Assembly (NCBI RefSeq): GCF_047246645.1
Contig: NZ_JBFOKR010000005.1
Coordinates: forward strand, 62,001 to 126,000
DNA length: 64,000 nucleotides
Source: Ferdinandcohnia sp047246645
GTDB lineage: Bacteria; Bacillota; Bacilli; Bacillales; Bacillaceae_L
Direction of reading: 5' to 3'
This document shows positions 8,572-18,900 of the stretch, in pieces (positions within the stretch are counted from its first letter, which is position 1; every line of letters begins with the position of its first letter). Under the pieces are notes generated by a model. That model had not been told where the DNA came from. It was given only the letters and a program-made list of their open reading frames with translations, and searched no databases. The translations under genes and the position numbers were made by a program.

Positions 8572-9357
8572 TTAGAAAGCTTTTTCATTTGTTGTTCTTC
8601 GGTACTTACTTGGTGTTGTATTCTCATATTCTTTGAAAATCTTAATAAAATATTTCGATGTCTTATAACCAACTTCCTCGGCAATTTCATTGACCGGTAG
8701 AGAGGTGGAAAGCAACAATTCCTTTGCCCGCTGCATTCGGCGCCTTGTAATGTATTCACTAAAATTCAGGTTCATCTGCTCCTTGAATAACACACTAAAA
8801 TAACTGGAATTCAAATACACGTGGGCTGCTACATCCTTTAGGGTTAGTTCTTCATGTAGGTGCTGGTCAATATAGGCAACGGCTTCGCGAATTGTATCTT
8901 TTGTCGTTTCAATTTTTGTATTAGCTTCGACAATTTTTTGATCAACAACTTTTTCAATCATGCCGGCACGTACTTGTTTTTCCAAAACGGTTACAGCTTC
9001 TTCTATAGCTTCAAGGAGCTTTTTTTTACCAATCGGCTTTAGAAGATAGTTGACGACGCCAAGTCGTATGGCTTCATGAGCATATTCGAACTCGGAGTAG
9101 GCAGAAATCATTATGACTACAGGTGTCATACCTTTTTCTTTAAGGGTTTTTAATAGCTGTAACCCATTCATTTCAGGCATGCGGATGTCAGATAGTAAGA
9201 TATGAATCTTCTTTTCCTCTGTAATACGAAGCACTTCCTCTCCGCTTTCTGCAGTAAGAACTGTGAATTCACCTTTGTTCCAGCTTTCCAATGTTCTCTG
9301 AATACCTTGTCTCGTTCTAGGTTCATCGTCAACGATAACTATATTTTTTGTAATCAT
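8572..9357 (-). CDS. YesN-like response regulator (REC + AraC HTH)
   Basis: A 261-aa transcription factor. The N-terminal receiver has the acidic pair (VDDEPRTRQG), the phospho-acceptor Asp in LLSDIRMPEMNG, and a Lys in LLKPIGKKKL. The C-terminal 100 residues form an AraC-type double helix-turn-helix (LTLKDVAAHVYLNSSYFSVLF, then VNEIAEEVGYKTSKYFIKIFKEY). It immediately follows the kinase gene with no spacing. Its ribosome site lies inside the kinase's last codons, so translation is coupled. It presumably activates the downstream binding-protein and permease genes. Confidence 0.95.
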   Translation of the reverse strand: MITKNIVIVDDEPRTRQGIQRTLESWNKGEFTVLTAESGEEVLRITEEKKIHILLSDIRMPEMNGLQLLKTLKEKGMTPVVIMISAYSEFEYAHEAIRLGVVNYLLKPIGKKKLLEAIEEAVTVLEKQVRAGMIEKVVDQKIVEANTKIETTKDTIREAVAYIDQHLHEELTLKDVAAHVYLNSSYFSVLFKEQMNLNFSEYITRRRMQRAKELLLSTSLPVNEIAEEVGYKTSKYFIKIFKEYENTTPSKYRRTTNEKAF

Positions 9358-11100
9358 TTACTCCCCTCCATTTATAGGTAGTTCAAATGAAATCCGTGTT
9401 CCCTCATGTAACGTACTCTTAATTGAAAGATCTGGTTGTAAAAATTCCTTGTAATACAACTTCAAACGTTTATACACATTTGAAATAGCCATGCCTTTTC
9501 CTGTCTCTGAAGATGTGCCGCCCGTTTCCATTGATTGAAGAATCCAGTCAAGACGTTCTTTATCCATACCAGAACCATTATCTTGAACTGAGATTCGAAT
9601 TCTTTCTTTAAATCCTTTTCTTACAGGTTCAACTGATACTGAAATGTGGCAGTTTCCAGCTTTGTTTCCAGCTCCATGTAAAATTGCATTTTCTACTAAA
9701 GGTTGGATAATTAATTTTGGTATTTTAATAAGCTCGTATTGTTTTGGAAGAGTAACTTGCCATTGAAGTCTCTCGCCGAAGCGCATTTTCATAATCTCCA
9801 TATAGTCCCCGATATGTTTGATTTCGTCCTTTAGAAAGACCCAATCGTCATCAGTTTCTTTTGTAATGGTGTAGCGGAATAAGTCGGACATTGCGATGAC
9901 CAGTTCTGCGAGTTCTTCTTCGTTTTTCTCTTCAAGTGACCACTGAAGTGCATCTAATGTATTAAATAAAAAATGCGGGTTAATTTGGGCTTGCAGCGCT
10001 TTTAACTCACTCCTGCTCCGTAAGATTTCTTTTTGATACACCATCTGTATAAGGTGATTAGTTTCTTTTACAAGCTGGTTGTAGGTGCTGTTTAACTCTG
10101 TAATTTCGTTAACTGACGCTACACTTGGAGTGAGTGTTAATGCACCTTCTCCAGCACGCTGCATGGTTTTGGTCAGTCGTAAAATAGGTCTGGTAATGAT
10201 TGTGGAAAGGAGAAAAGAACAAACCGTAAAAATTAGTAATCCAACAACTCCAGATAGTAGGATACCAGTTCGAATCATTGTAATCCCCTCTGTAAGTTCA
10301 CTGACAGGAGTTAAAATAAGAACGGTCCAACCTGTTTTTCTGGAAGATTGTTTGGTTACCAGATAATCTTGTTTATCAAGATGAACAGTGGTTTTTTCAC
10401 TCTGGATAATGCTCGATACATCTCCATTGTAATTTTGAATAATCGGCTGTTGCTCTTGATCTACTAGAATAGAATATTGATTGAAATCACTCTTTTCATT
10501 CGCAAACTGAAAGTGATTGCGATTAATACTAAATAATAGATAACCACCATTGATATATCTTCGTTCCATTAAATTGACCCGACGGATAGCCAGGAAGTTA
10601 TTAATATCATTCGGATCGTCGCCAAGCCAGACCAAGCCACCCTGTGCACGATCTGCCTCGACAAACCAATCCTTATTAAAACGATTCATTAACGCAATAT
10701 CACCAAGAGGAAGAACAAGCTGCTGTTTGTGGGAAAAGAGTTGAAAAGAAGCAATTCCATAGGTATTACCTATTATTCTGTTAATACGTCCCATTAATTG
10801 TTGACGATCATTAAAGGTGACATCATTTCCGTCATAAACCTTAGTTAACGTGCGCTGAACTTCTTCATCTGTTATCACGAGCTTGGAAGACATATTAATT
10901 TGCTCAAAAAGAGATTCCATTCTACCATTTGCTTCAATGGCAACCTGCTGGATTTGCTTTTCTGCATTGTTTTTTAAAAGGGAGGATACTTGTCTAAGTG
11001 TTAGAAGACTCACGATGAAAAGAACAATAATCATAACAACTAAGAAAACAAACAAAATTTGGTTGCGCAATGTGTTCCACTTTTTTAACTGAGTGAACAT
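9358..11100 (-). CDS. YesM-like sensor histidine kinase
   Basis: A 580-aa membrane kinase. A first transmembrane helix lies near residues 14-36, then an extracellular sensing domain to about 275, a second helix near 278-300, and a HAMP linker. The His_kinase domain is QAQINPHFLFNTLDALQW, whose His is the phospho-acceptor, and the ATPase domain shows PLVENAILHG and DNGSGMD. This is the LytS/YesM-type arrangement. Together with the downstream AraC-type regulator it forms a sensor for extracellular carbohydrate controlling the adjacent importer. The TSETGKGMAISNVYKRL region is the G2 box. Confidence 0.95.
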   Translation of the reverse strand: MFTQLKKWNTLRNQILFVFLVVMIIVLFIVSLLTLRQVSSLLKNNAEKQIQQVAIEANGRMESLFEQINMSSKLVITDEEVQRTLTKVYDGNDVTFNDRQQLMGRINRIIGNTYGIASFQLFSHKQQLVLPLGDIALMNRFNKDWFVEADRAQGGLVWLGDDPNDINNFLAIRRVNLMERRYINGGYLLFSINRNHFQFANEKSDFNQYSILVDQEQQPIIQNYNGDVSSIIQSEKTTVHLDKQDYLVTKQSSRKTGWTVLILTPVSELTEGITMIRTGILLSGVVGLLIFTVCSFLLSTIITRPILRLTKTMQRAGEGALTLTPSVASVNEITELNSTYNQLVKETNHLIQMVYQKEILRSRSELKALQAQINPHFLFNTLDALQWSLEEKNEEELAELVIAMSDLFRYTITKETDDDWVFLKDEIKHIGDYMEIMKMRFGERLQWQVTLPKQYELIKIPKLIIQPLVENAILHGAGNKAGNCHISVSVEPVRKGFKERIRISVQDNGSGMDKERLDWILQSMETGGTSSETGKGMAISNVYKRLKLYYKEFLQPDLSIKSTLHEGTRISFELPINGGE

Positions 11101-11262
11101 TGTAAGTCGCCTTTCCTATGTAATTTAGCTTCATATTTGTTTTTTTTATGAGTTGTCTCAGGTGGAGTTACTATTAATCTATGATTTAAAAGAGGCAATA
11201 AAACGAAATAGGGAAAACATCCTAGGGAAATTTTAGCATTTTTAGGAAAAGATGAAAAGATG

Positions 11263-11292
11263 TGGGACAGGGGGCCACTGTCCCTTGTCCCA
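11263..11292. repeat. GGGACA palindromic repeat, copy A
   Basis: A 30-bp inverted repeat starting TGGGACAG and ending TTGTCCCA, with an inner GGCC/CTGTCCC part. It lies upstream of the yesM-like gene, in the intergenic space to the next membrane-protein gene. Confidence 0.7.
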
Positions 11293-11321
11293 CTATGGCC
11301 AGGTTTCCTGTTTTCCAAATG

Positions 11322-11816
11322 TCACACAGCTGATGATTTGCGAATTATGTGGTAGTAGATAATTTGGAGGGTTTGGACAATCATGTAAATGGGGAAGGAC
11401 CAGTACATTTTATATCCTTTATCGTAATGGAAAAGACCGATTTTTACTCCAATCCATTCAACTAAAACGGAGAATCCCGACCAGACTATGATGTAGATTA
11501 TATTTTTATATCCCTTTATTGTTAGCTTCGAGTAAAAGTAGATAAAAAAATAACTAAACGGACCATTCATTACATAATAAGTGAAATCGATCAATTGAAA
11601 TTTGGAATTATCATTTACATCATACAAATCCCATGGTTTAACACTAGTTGTATGATCAAAGAAATGAACAATTGTAATTCCAAATAGATAATGTGCAATT
11701 CCCTCAAGTATGGGAAGAATTCTAGGTAATATAAAAACAAGGAGATTAAACGATAGGAGCGTAATAATAACAAACCATTCATTCCAATCAAATGCATTTT
11801 CATAAACTACTGTCAT
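11322..11816 (-). CDS. Small multi-pass membrane protein (CBO0543-like)
   Basis: A 164-aa protein with about five hydrophobic segments. It resembles the small integral membrane proteins often named CBO0543 family in Firmicutes, with conserved Trp/Tyr/Lys near the C-terminal helices (LFHYDKGYKMYWSFPIYM). Its start overlaps the end of the upstream gene by 17 bases, which implies translational coupling. Similar but diverged proteins lie at 11800-12294, 12630-13097 and 13183-13689, suggesting local duplication. Function is unknown. The family assignment is tentative; the gene itself is well supported. Confidence 0.7.
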   Translation of the reverse strand: MTVVYENAFDWNEWFVIITLLSFNLLVFILPRILPILEGIAHYLFGITIVHFFDHTTSVKPWDLYDVNDNSKFQLIDFTYYVMNGPFSYFFIYFYSKLTIKGYKNIIYIIVWSGFSVLVEWIGVKIGLFHYDKGYKMYWSFPIYMIVQTLQIIYYHIIRKSSAV

Positions 11817-12294
11817 TGCTTAGACTCCTTTTTGAAATAAACAAAACAATTTTAGCAATTCCTAATCCGCAAAGTAGGTAGGCTGCATTAATAATACCTG
11901 AAAAGAAAAAATTCCATTTTTTAAACTCAAATACATCAAGAAAAACTAAAAGTATCTCAATACCATGCAAACATGCAAAAGTAATAATGAAATTAACAAA
12001 CTTCACTTTTAAATTTAATCCCGTAAAACAAACATTACAAATAAATAGAACAAGCAACGGTATAATTACATCTCTGTATAGTAGTACTGCTGGAAATAGT
12101 AATGGATTGTCCGTTGTGTAAATTAGCTTGAAATTTAAAGATAAGATCGTAATAACATTTGTTGCAAGTATGGTGATCAGCATGAAAATAATGGAATTTT
12201 CTAGAAAGGTTAAGGATTTCCTTTGAAAAAAAAAGATATAAGAAATAAAAAGCGTAAATATTATTGCAAGGGGAAGTCCAATCATTAGAAACAT
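11800..12294 (-). CDS. Small multi-pass membrane protein, coupled to next gene
   Basis: A 164-aa protein with about five predicted transmembrane helices, no signal peptide and no enzymatic motif. The C-terminal segment (VFEFKKWNFFFSGIINAAY) aligns by eye with the region around GYKMYW in the neighbouring 11322-11816 product. That suggests the pair arose by duplication or belongs to one superfamily. An AAAGGAG site lies before the ATG. The downstream gene overlaps it by 17 bases. Function is unknown. Confidence 0.68.
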   Translation of the reverse strand: MFLMIGLPLAIIFTLFISYIFFFQRKSLTFLENSIIFMLITILATNVITILSLNFKLIYTTDNPLLFPAVLLYRDVIIPLLVLFICNVCFTGLNLKVKFVNFIITFACLHGIEILLVFLDVFEFKKWNFFFSGIINAAYLLCGLGIAKIVLFISKRSLSNDSSL

Positions 12295-12629
12295 CTCCTT
12301 TAATCTTCCATTTATTTAGTATGTGTCTTTTGCATATGGATATCCAAGTTTCCCCCACAAAAAGATGTTTTTTATTCTATTGAAATTTACGGTATTAAAA
12401 ATATTAAATAAATCGACTAAATATTAATTTCTATATATTACCTTTTTTATATAGAGATAGTAAAAAAGTTATTTTATATATAGTAATTTTGTATAGGTTT
12501 ATAGACAAACCATAAAGGAATGGCTAATATGGATGGTAGAAAATAATGAAGATTAAGGTTATTTAACAGAAAAACACCTTGGTTTTGTACCTCTTTAATG
12601 ATCTTGCTTTTGAAAAGGGCGAGGTATCA
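12295..12629. other. Intergenic region between divergent membrane-protein genes
   Basis: Very AT-rich, with TATATA stretches around 12410-12490 that must include the divergent promoters. No gene, repeat or hairpin stands out. Confidence 0.5.
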
Positions 12630-13097
12630 ATGTTAGAAACTATTATTATATTTTCAGCATGGATTATAGCAATCTTACTATTCTATTTTTTAGTACCGGC
12701 TCGAAATTACCGATTAGCAATTTTAGGCTTCCTTATTATGCAATCAATCACATGGCCATTAGGATTTATTGTTTCCGAGTTTAAATTAATTAGTTATCCA
12801 ATTCGACTTTTTGATTATGCAGCTCGTACAAGTTTTACTTTTGAGTACTTTGTGTTCCCGATAGTTAGTGCCATTTATAATTTGTACTATCCACGGAACT
12901 CTATCCGAAGAGGTATCCTTTTTACATGCGTCATAGTCTCTGGATTAACAGTAGTGGAATTAATCCTTGAGAGTTATACAGATAATATTGAGTACAGGCA
13001 TTGGGAATGGTATTATAGCTGGATTTCGATGTTTTTTACTTTGTATATAGCGTTTGGAATTTGGAAGTGGTTTCTAAAAAAAGAATTGAGGTCTTAA
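12630..13097 (+). CDS. Small multi-pass membrane protein (CBO0543-like)
   Basis: A 155-aa protein with four to five hydrophobic helices. The end pattern IEYRHWEWYYSWISMFFTLY is like that of its neighbours on the other strand. I place the start at 12630 (ATG, after GGGCGAGG) instead of an upstream TTG at 12579, which lacks a ribosome site. A terminator follows immediately. It probably belongs to the same family as 11322-11816, 11800-12294 and 13183-13689. The role of these proteins is not known. Confidence 0.7.
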   Translation: MLETIIIFSAWIIAILLFYFLVPARNYRLAILGFLIMQSITWPLGFIVSEFKLISYPIRLFDYAARTSFTFEYFVFPIVSAIYNLYYPRNSIRRGILFTCVIVSGLTVVELILESYTDNIEYRHWEWYYSWISMFFTLYIAFGIWKWFLKKELRS

Positions 13098-13107
13098 TGT
13101 AGCAGAG

Positions 13108-13147
13108 AAGGATTGAATTCGGTAATTTCACTGGATTCAATCCTTTT
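13108..13147. terminator. Bidirectional terminator between convergent genes
   Basis: Stem AAGGATTGAAT / ATTCAATCCTT with T-rich flanks, between 12630-13097 and 13183-13689. Confidence 0.8.
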
Positions 13148-13182
13148 ACTTTATACGTTTGAGTTTTGTACGTAATACATAA

Positions 13183-13689
13183 TTATTTTATCGGTACTTT
13201 AAAAAACCACAGCATAAATAAAATGATTACCACAGAAAAGAGATAGCTTTTAATAGGTCTAGTGTGATTTAGACGAATCATTACATACATTACTATGTAA
13301 AAGAATATATCCATCCAATACTCGTATCCATTTTTTAATATTAACCTTTTAAAATGCACAAATGGAAATTCAACCAAAAATGAACCAATTACCCAAAATA
13401 ATATATATTTTGCTTGCTTTAGTTTGGTGTTTAAATAAGGATAGTGAGAAAGAAATAATAACGTTATAGCAGGTAAATTGACAAAAGTATAGGCCAAGTC
13501 AACGATAGAATGTTTATTCGGCAAAATATCTCCTTTGTAATGCCAAAGTAGGTAATCATGACAGAAATAGTTGTAAAGAAGATTAGAAATAATTACATAT
13601 TGAATAGTAAGGATATATTTTTGCCAGTTTCTCCAATCACCCATGAAGTAAGCAAATCCAAATAAACATAAAGATAATACTAAATGCAT
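13183..13689 (-). CDS. Small multi-pass membrane protein (CBO0543-like)
   Basis: A 168-aa protein with about five hydrophobic segments. It has a Trp/Tyr-rich N-terminal loop (FMGDWRNWQKYILT) and a loop HYKGDILPNKHSIVDLAY. The C-terminal GYEYWMDIFFYIVMY parallels the GYKMYW segment of the 11322-11816 product. This is the fourth member of the local set of small membrane proteins. It converges on 12630-13097 across a shared terminator. Function is unknown. Confidence 0.68.
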   Translation of the reverse strand: MHLVLSLCLFGFAYFMGDWRNWQKYILTIQYVIISNLLYNYFCHDYLLWHYKGDILPNKHSIVDLAYTFVNLPAITLLFLSHYPYLNTKLKQAKYILFWVIGSFLVEFPFVHFKRLILKNGYEYWMDIFFYIVMYVMIRLNHTRPIKSYLFSVVIILFMLWFFKVPIK

Positions 13690-13991
13690 AATAAATTTTC
13701 ACCTTTTTTACCTTTTATTATCTAATCAATTCAGAATACTATGCACTGTTTTCTTGCAAAATTTTCCTTGTTATTCTGCGGAAATATATTATGTTTAATA
13801 AAATAAGTACCAATACTTAACTAATGAAAGAACCCTGACACCTATATGTTTATGTTTCGTTGGGGATTTTTTCGTCATATACTCGTATTAACAAATGTTC
13901 TTGTTTTTCACCTAATTTATTGTCACAAAGAAGGGATTTGATGAATTTTGTCAAATATTTAGAAAAAAATGTTTTTATATGAGGGATAACG
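13690..13991. other. Leader region of the orphan kinase
   Basis: No gene. A TTGTCAAA at 13949-13956 resembles the Spo0A box TTGTCGAA with one mismatch. It could suggest phosphorelay feedback, but one such match in AT-rich DNA is weak evidence. Confidence 0.35.
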
Positions 13992-15521
13992 ATGAATAAA
14001 CAAATTGAGTACATTGGTAGGAAAATACAAGATTTAAATAAGGATGTAATGGAAGCAATTAAAATCCCGATCGGAGAGGATAATTATAAAAAACCTAAAT
14101 ATAGTAGAATGGAATTTCCACGGATTACGGTGGAAAACGTATTCGTTCATATAGGGGAGTATTTAATGAACCCGATTGATGAACTGGAAAATAACCTTAT
14201 TACTTGCGTAGAAAATTATGGTCTTTTTTTTATCCAGACGAAAGCTTCCCTTGATCAATCTTTCAACTTTGTTTATCATACTCGTTCATTAATTATGGAG
14301 ATGCTTAAAGAAGAAGTACTAAATGAGAGTATTTCCATAAATTGTTATTTTGAAGTAATTAGTATAATTGAAAACATATACCAGATTATCTCTAAAACAC
14401 TAATGAACATGTACAATGAAGAATTATCTGTTATTAAACTCGCATTAGATGAGTCAAAAGAAGATTTACGAATGACACTTAGTGAGCTTGCAGATTTAGA
14501 GAGAGCTTTAAATGAAGCCACTATTTTTGCGATAACTGATCGCGAAGATAAAATTATATATCCAAACGACAACTTCTGCCAGTTATATAAATATACTAGA
14601 GAAGAATTAATCGGGAAAAAACATGATATATACTCTTCAAACTTTCATCCCCCTTCATTCTTTGACGAAATTTGGAATACAATTCAAGGTGGAGAGGTAT
14701 GGAAAGGGGAGATACTTAACCAAGCGAAAGATGGAACAAAATATTGGCTTGATACAACCATCATTCCGTTTGTTGATGCAAATGGTGAGCGGTATAAACA
14801 CATTTCCATACAATATGACATTACAGAAAAAAGAAATACGGAAGAAGCCTTACGTAAAACTGAGAAACTTGCGATGATAGGAGAACTGGCAGCGGGCATC
14901 GCCCATGAAATACGAAACCCGTTGACGACTGTCCGTGGATTTATACAGTTATTGAATGGTAACGGAACACAGCCACAGTATGTCAATACAATCCTTGATG
15001 AGATAGATCGTATTAATTTTATTGTTAGTGAGTTTATGGTTTTTGCAAAACCTCATCAAATTTACTATAGTGACTGTGATTTAAAAAGTATTTTAACCAG
15101 TGTAGTGAAATTTCTCGAGCCAGAGGCGATTCTCAAAAATATAAATATTGAATACAGTTTCCCATTAGAAAGTATTGTCATTTCCGGTGAAAAAAATCAA
15201 TTAAAACAAGTGTTTTTAAATCTTTTAAAGAATTCCATTGAAGCTATGCCTACCGGAGGTAACATTTTTATTAGTGTTGAAAGGGTAGAACAGAATTTTT
15301 CAATCACGATAAAAGATGAAGGTATTGGAATGGCACCAGTCCAGCTTCAAAAATTAGGTGAGCCATTTTTTACGACTAAGCAAGAAGGAAATGGCCTAGG
15401 GCTTATGGTAAGTTATAAAATTATTCAAAATCATAGGGGAACGATTCAAGTTGATAGTCAATTGAATCAAGGAACTACTTTTTATATTTCATTTGAAAGT
15501 CCGGTATCAATGACAACATGA
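13992..15521 (+). CDS. Orphan PAS sensor histidine kinase, sporulation-kinase type
   Basis: A 509-aa soluble kinase with no membrane helices. Residues 1-165 form a helical N-terminal region I cannot assign. A PAS domain follows (ITDREDKIIYPNDNF to about residue 285). The HisKA motif is LAAGIAHEIRNPLTTVRGF with the phospho-acceptor at His305. The ATPase domain shows NLLKNSIEAMPTGG, DEGIGMA and NGLGLMVSYKI. This HisKA sequence closely resembles the Bacillus KinA-KinE kinases that feed Spo0F. No response regulator is adjacent, which fits a phosphorelay input kinase. GAGGGAT precedes the ATG. Confidence 0.88.
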   Translation: MNKQIEYIGRKIQDLNKDVMEAIKIPIGEDNYKKPKYSRMEFPRITVENVFVHIGEYLMNPIDELENNLITCVENYGLFFIQTKASLDQSFNFVYHTRSLIMEMLKEEVLNESISINCYFEVISIIENIYQIISKTLMNMYNEELSVIKLALDESKEDLRMTLSELADLERALNEATIFAITDREDKIIYPNDNFCQLYKYTREELIGKKHDIYSSNFHPPSFFDEIWNTIQGGEVWKGEILNQAKDGTKYWLDTTIIPFVDANGERYKHISIQYDITEKRNTEEALRKTEKLAMIGELAAGIAHEIRNPLTTVRGFIQLLNGNGTQPQYVNTILDEIDRINFIVSEFMVFAKPHQIYYSDCDLKSILTSVVKFLEPEAILKNINIEYSFPLESIVISGEKNQLKQVFLNLLKNSIEAMPTGGNIFISVERVEQNFSITIKDEGIGMAPVQLQKLGEPFFTTKQEGNGLGLMVSYKIIQNHRGTIQVDSQLNQGTTFYISFESPVSMTT

Positions 15522-15557
15522 TTTAAAATTTTTTAGTGTACTTGATAAAGTACAAGT

Positions 15558-15585
15558 AGGAGCCTACGGAAGGTGGGCTCCTTTT
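15558..15585 (+). terminator. Terminator after the orphan kinase
   Basis: Stem AGGAGCC / GGCTCCT followed by TTTT. Confidence 0.8.
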
Positions 15586-15934
15586 GTATTGCACACAAAA
15601 GAAAGATGAGAGAATTGAGGTCTAACCATATGACTATTTAACTGTTTTTTAGATGTTTTACACTTAGTCGTTTGATTCTATTACTATATTTTCTAAATCT
15701 TTAGTCCCGGTTTTCCCCCAAAAACCTCTAAACATTCTTCTCTAATGTAAATATTTCCGCTGCTTTTTACCTGTAAAAGCTTAATACTACGCTAATGTTT
15801 CCTTATTATTCGGATGTTAATTTATAAATAGATTCTTGCTATAATGAAAATTAACTTCAAGAATATTATGCATTATGTAAAATTTTATTTCACACTAGCG
15901 TTTCATAAATTCAAAAAGAGGGGAGATTAGGTAA
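15586..15934 (+). other. Leader region of the secreted phosphodiesterase
   Basis: No gene. An extended -10 element TGCTATAAT ends at 15845, about 90 bases before the start codon, and is the likely promoter. Confidence 0.45.
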
Positions 15935-18900
15935 ATGAATGTAAAGTGGTGGAGAAATGTTGTACTAGCCTCAGTAATTACAGTTCCATTGGCACCTACT
16001 GTACATGCTGATGGTGAACCATCAGATGTAGCTCAAGCTCGGTCAACATCTTCTAACAAAAATGAACCAGTTATCTTTGTTGGACCAGCTGGAAAGACGC
16101 TTGTATCAAATCAGGAGACAACTCCTATAGGTCCCGGTATTAATCTTACCAGGTTTGAAAGGTTTGATATCCGAGGTTGGTTAAACGGAGAAGTTATGAC
16201 CATTGAGCTAGGAAATGAAAGCGTTTCAACGGACTTGCTATATCCTGGAAAAATATCGTCAGCTAAACCACTGTCTGAAATGGCAAAGGAGGCTGGGGCA
16301 ATTGCAGGAGTAAATGGAGACTTTTTTGATATTAATAATACAAAAGCTCCACTTGGTACTGCAATCAGTGGGGGAGAAATGATAAAGGGGCCACAAGGTA
16401 GTCACACATTAACGGCTGGAGTAGACAAAAGTGGGCTTGGATATATTTCTACTATTCTACTTGATGGAAAAGTGAAGCTTCCTACCGGTGAATTTACACT
16501 TGATACACTCAATCAATATGGTATTTCTAAAGATGGTATTGGGTTATATACATCTATTTGGGGAAGTGCAGAACGATCACAAGGTGGAAGTCCAGTGTAT
16601 GAGGTAACTGTAACGGAGGGAAAGGTTTCTTCCGTTTCTGAAGGAGCTGGACGAGGTGCTATTCCTGAAAATGCTTTTGTACTTGTCGGAAGGGAAAAGG
16701 GTGCAGTTGCATTACAAACATTATCAGTTGGAGATGATGTAAGTGTAAATTATGCTCCTAAGACCGACAACGACGTCTCCTTCGCTGTTGGAGGCAATGT
16801 TAAATTAGTCGAAGAAGGGCAGGTCCTTTCAAATCTAGATGATTCTACTTCGGCTCCCCGAAGTGCTGTTGGGTTTTCAGAGGATCGTAAAACAATGATT
16901 CTAGTTGCAGTTGATGGACGTCAAACAGATAGTCGCGGAATGACCTTTAAAGAGTTAGCGGAGTTGTTAAAAGAATATGGTGCATATTCTGCATTAAACC
17001 TTGACGGTGGAGGCTCAACAACTATGGTTGCTCGCAAACCAGGAACAGACAATATTGAGGTTGTAAATCAGCCGTCAGATGGTGTTGAAAGGTCTGTACC
17101 TAATGGAATTGGGATATTTGCAAAGGCTGGAAGTGGCGAATTGAATAGCTTTACTGTTGCGACAGTGTTTGAATCAGAAAAGAGTAGCCGTGTATTCCCA
17201 GGTTTAACAAGAACGTTTATTGGTCTGGGGCATGATGAAAATTATACTCCGGTTTCAGTTGAGGACGTAAAATGGAAAGCGCTACCTGCAGATGTAGGGA
17301 CTTTTGGGAAAGATGGAGAATTTCATGCTAAAAAGCCTGGTAAGGCAATTGCTGAGGCACAAGTAAAGTCTGCAAAAGGATCAATGGAGATTACTGTTCT
17401 GAGTGCATTAAATAAAATTGAAGCTTCGGAATCACGTCTGAGTCTTGAAGTAGGAAAACAGACTAGTTTTTCTGTTAACGGTTATGACAAGGATGGGTAC
17501 AGTGCACCTATTGAGGCACGGGATGTGAAATTAGAATATGATAATACTATTATTTCAATCATGGAAAATGTAGATGGCAGCTTTACTGTAGTTCCTAAAA
17601 AGGATGGGGAGTCTGCGTTAGTCACAATAACGGTTCAAGATGAGGTTGCGTATCTTCCGGTAACAATTGGTCTTGCTACCCAGAAAATAGATGAGTTTGA
17701 AGAGATAAATGGTTGGTCATTTACAAAGTATCCAGATGCCGTTGGGGCATCCATGAGTCATGTTGACGGAAGGACTGGCAAGGGGATAGAGCTAGCATAT
17801 GATTTTTCAACAACAACAGCGACTCGAGCGGCTTATTTACAAGCATCACCGATGATTGAGCTTCCGGGCAGTGTACAGAAAATAGGATTATGGGTAAAAG
17901 GTGATGGAAATGGAGCTTGGCTTCGAACAGTACTTGAAGATGCAGGAGGCACAAGGTATACGTTAACTCTAGCAGATAAAGTGGATTGGACTGGATGGAA
18001 GTATGTAGAGACAACAATACCAGAAGGTGTACGATATCCAGTAAAACTTTGGAGAATTTATCCAGTTGAAACTAACAGAAATAATCAGTATACAGGTCAA
18101 CTAGTGTTTGATGATGTGACAGTTAAGGTTCCTACATCAATTGATGTCCCTGAAGAAACTAAGGATGCCGATCCACTCATCATTCAAAATGGGGAAATTG
18201 AAAAAGGACGTTGGACGTTTGCGGTACTTGCAGACAGTCAGTTTGTTGCAAAGTCACCAAACAGTTCTCAAGTACAAATGGCTCGCGAATCACTACGCCA
18301 AATCGTGGCCGCGAAACCTGACTTCTTGGTTATAAACGGGGATTTAGTTGACTCAGCCTGGAAAGAGGACTTTGACCTTGCAGAGCAAATTTTACAAGAA
18401 GAGGTTGGAGATAAGCTACCAATCTATTATCTTCCTGGAAATCATGAAATTATGGGACCAGGTACATTGGATAACTTCTTAGAAGTCTATGAAAACAACC
18501 GCTATACATTTGACCACAAAGGTACACGATTTATTTTACTAGATTCATCGACTGGAAGTTTCCGTACTAGCGATTTTCAGCAGCTTTTAGACTTGAAAAA
18601 AGCATTAACGGAAGCAGCAGCAGATCCGAAGGTAAAAAATGTCGTTGTAATGGCACATCATCCTACAAGAGATCCGCTGCCAACGAAAAATAGTCAGCTT
18701 AGTGACCGAAAAGAATCGAATCTTCTTGAACAATTTTTAACAGAGTTCCGTCAAGACTCAGGTGGTAAGGGAGCGCTATTCGTAGGCGGACATGCACATA
18801 CTGTTAGTGTTGACCGTGTCGAAGGTGTTCCATATATGGTCGTTGGTCCATCTGGAAAAGCACCATACGGCTCATCAGATGCGGGTGGTTTTTATGAGTG

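Noticed and set aside
11085..11318. 77-codon reverse frame upstream of the yesM-like gene
   Set aside because: Runs through a GGGACA palindromic repeat and into the kinase start; composition is not protein-like.
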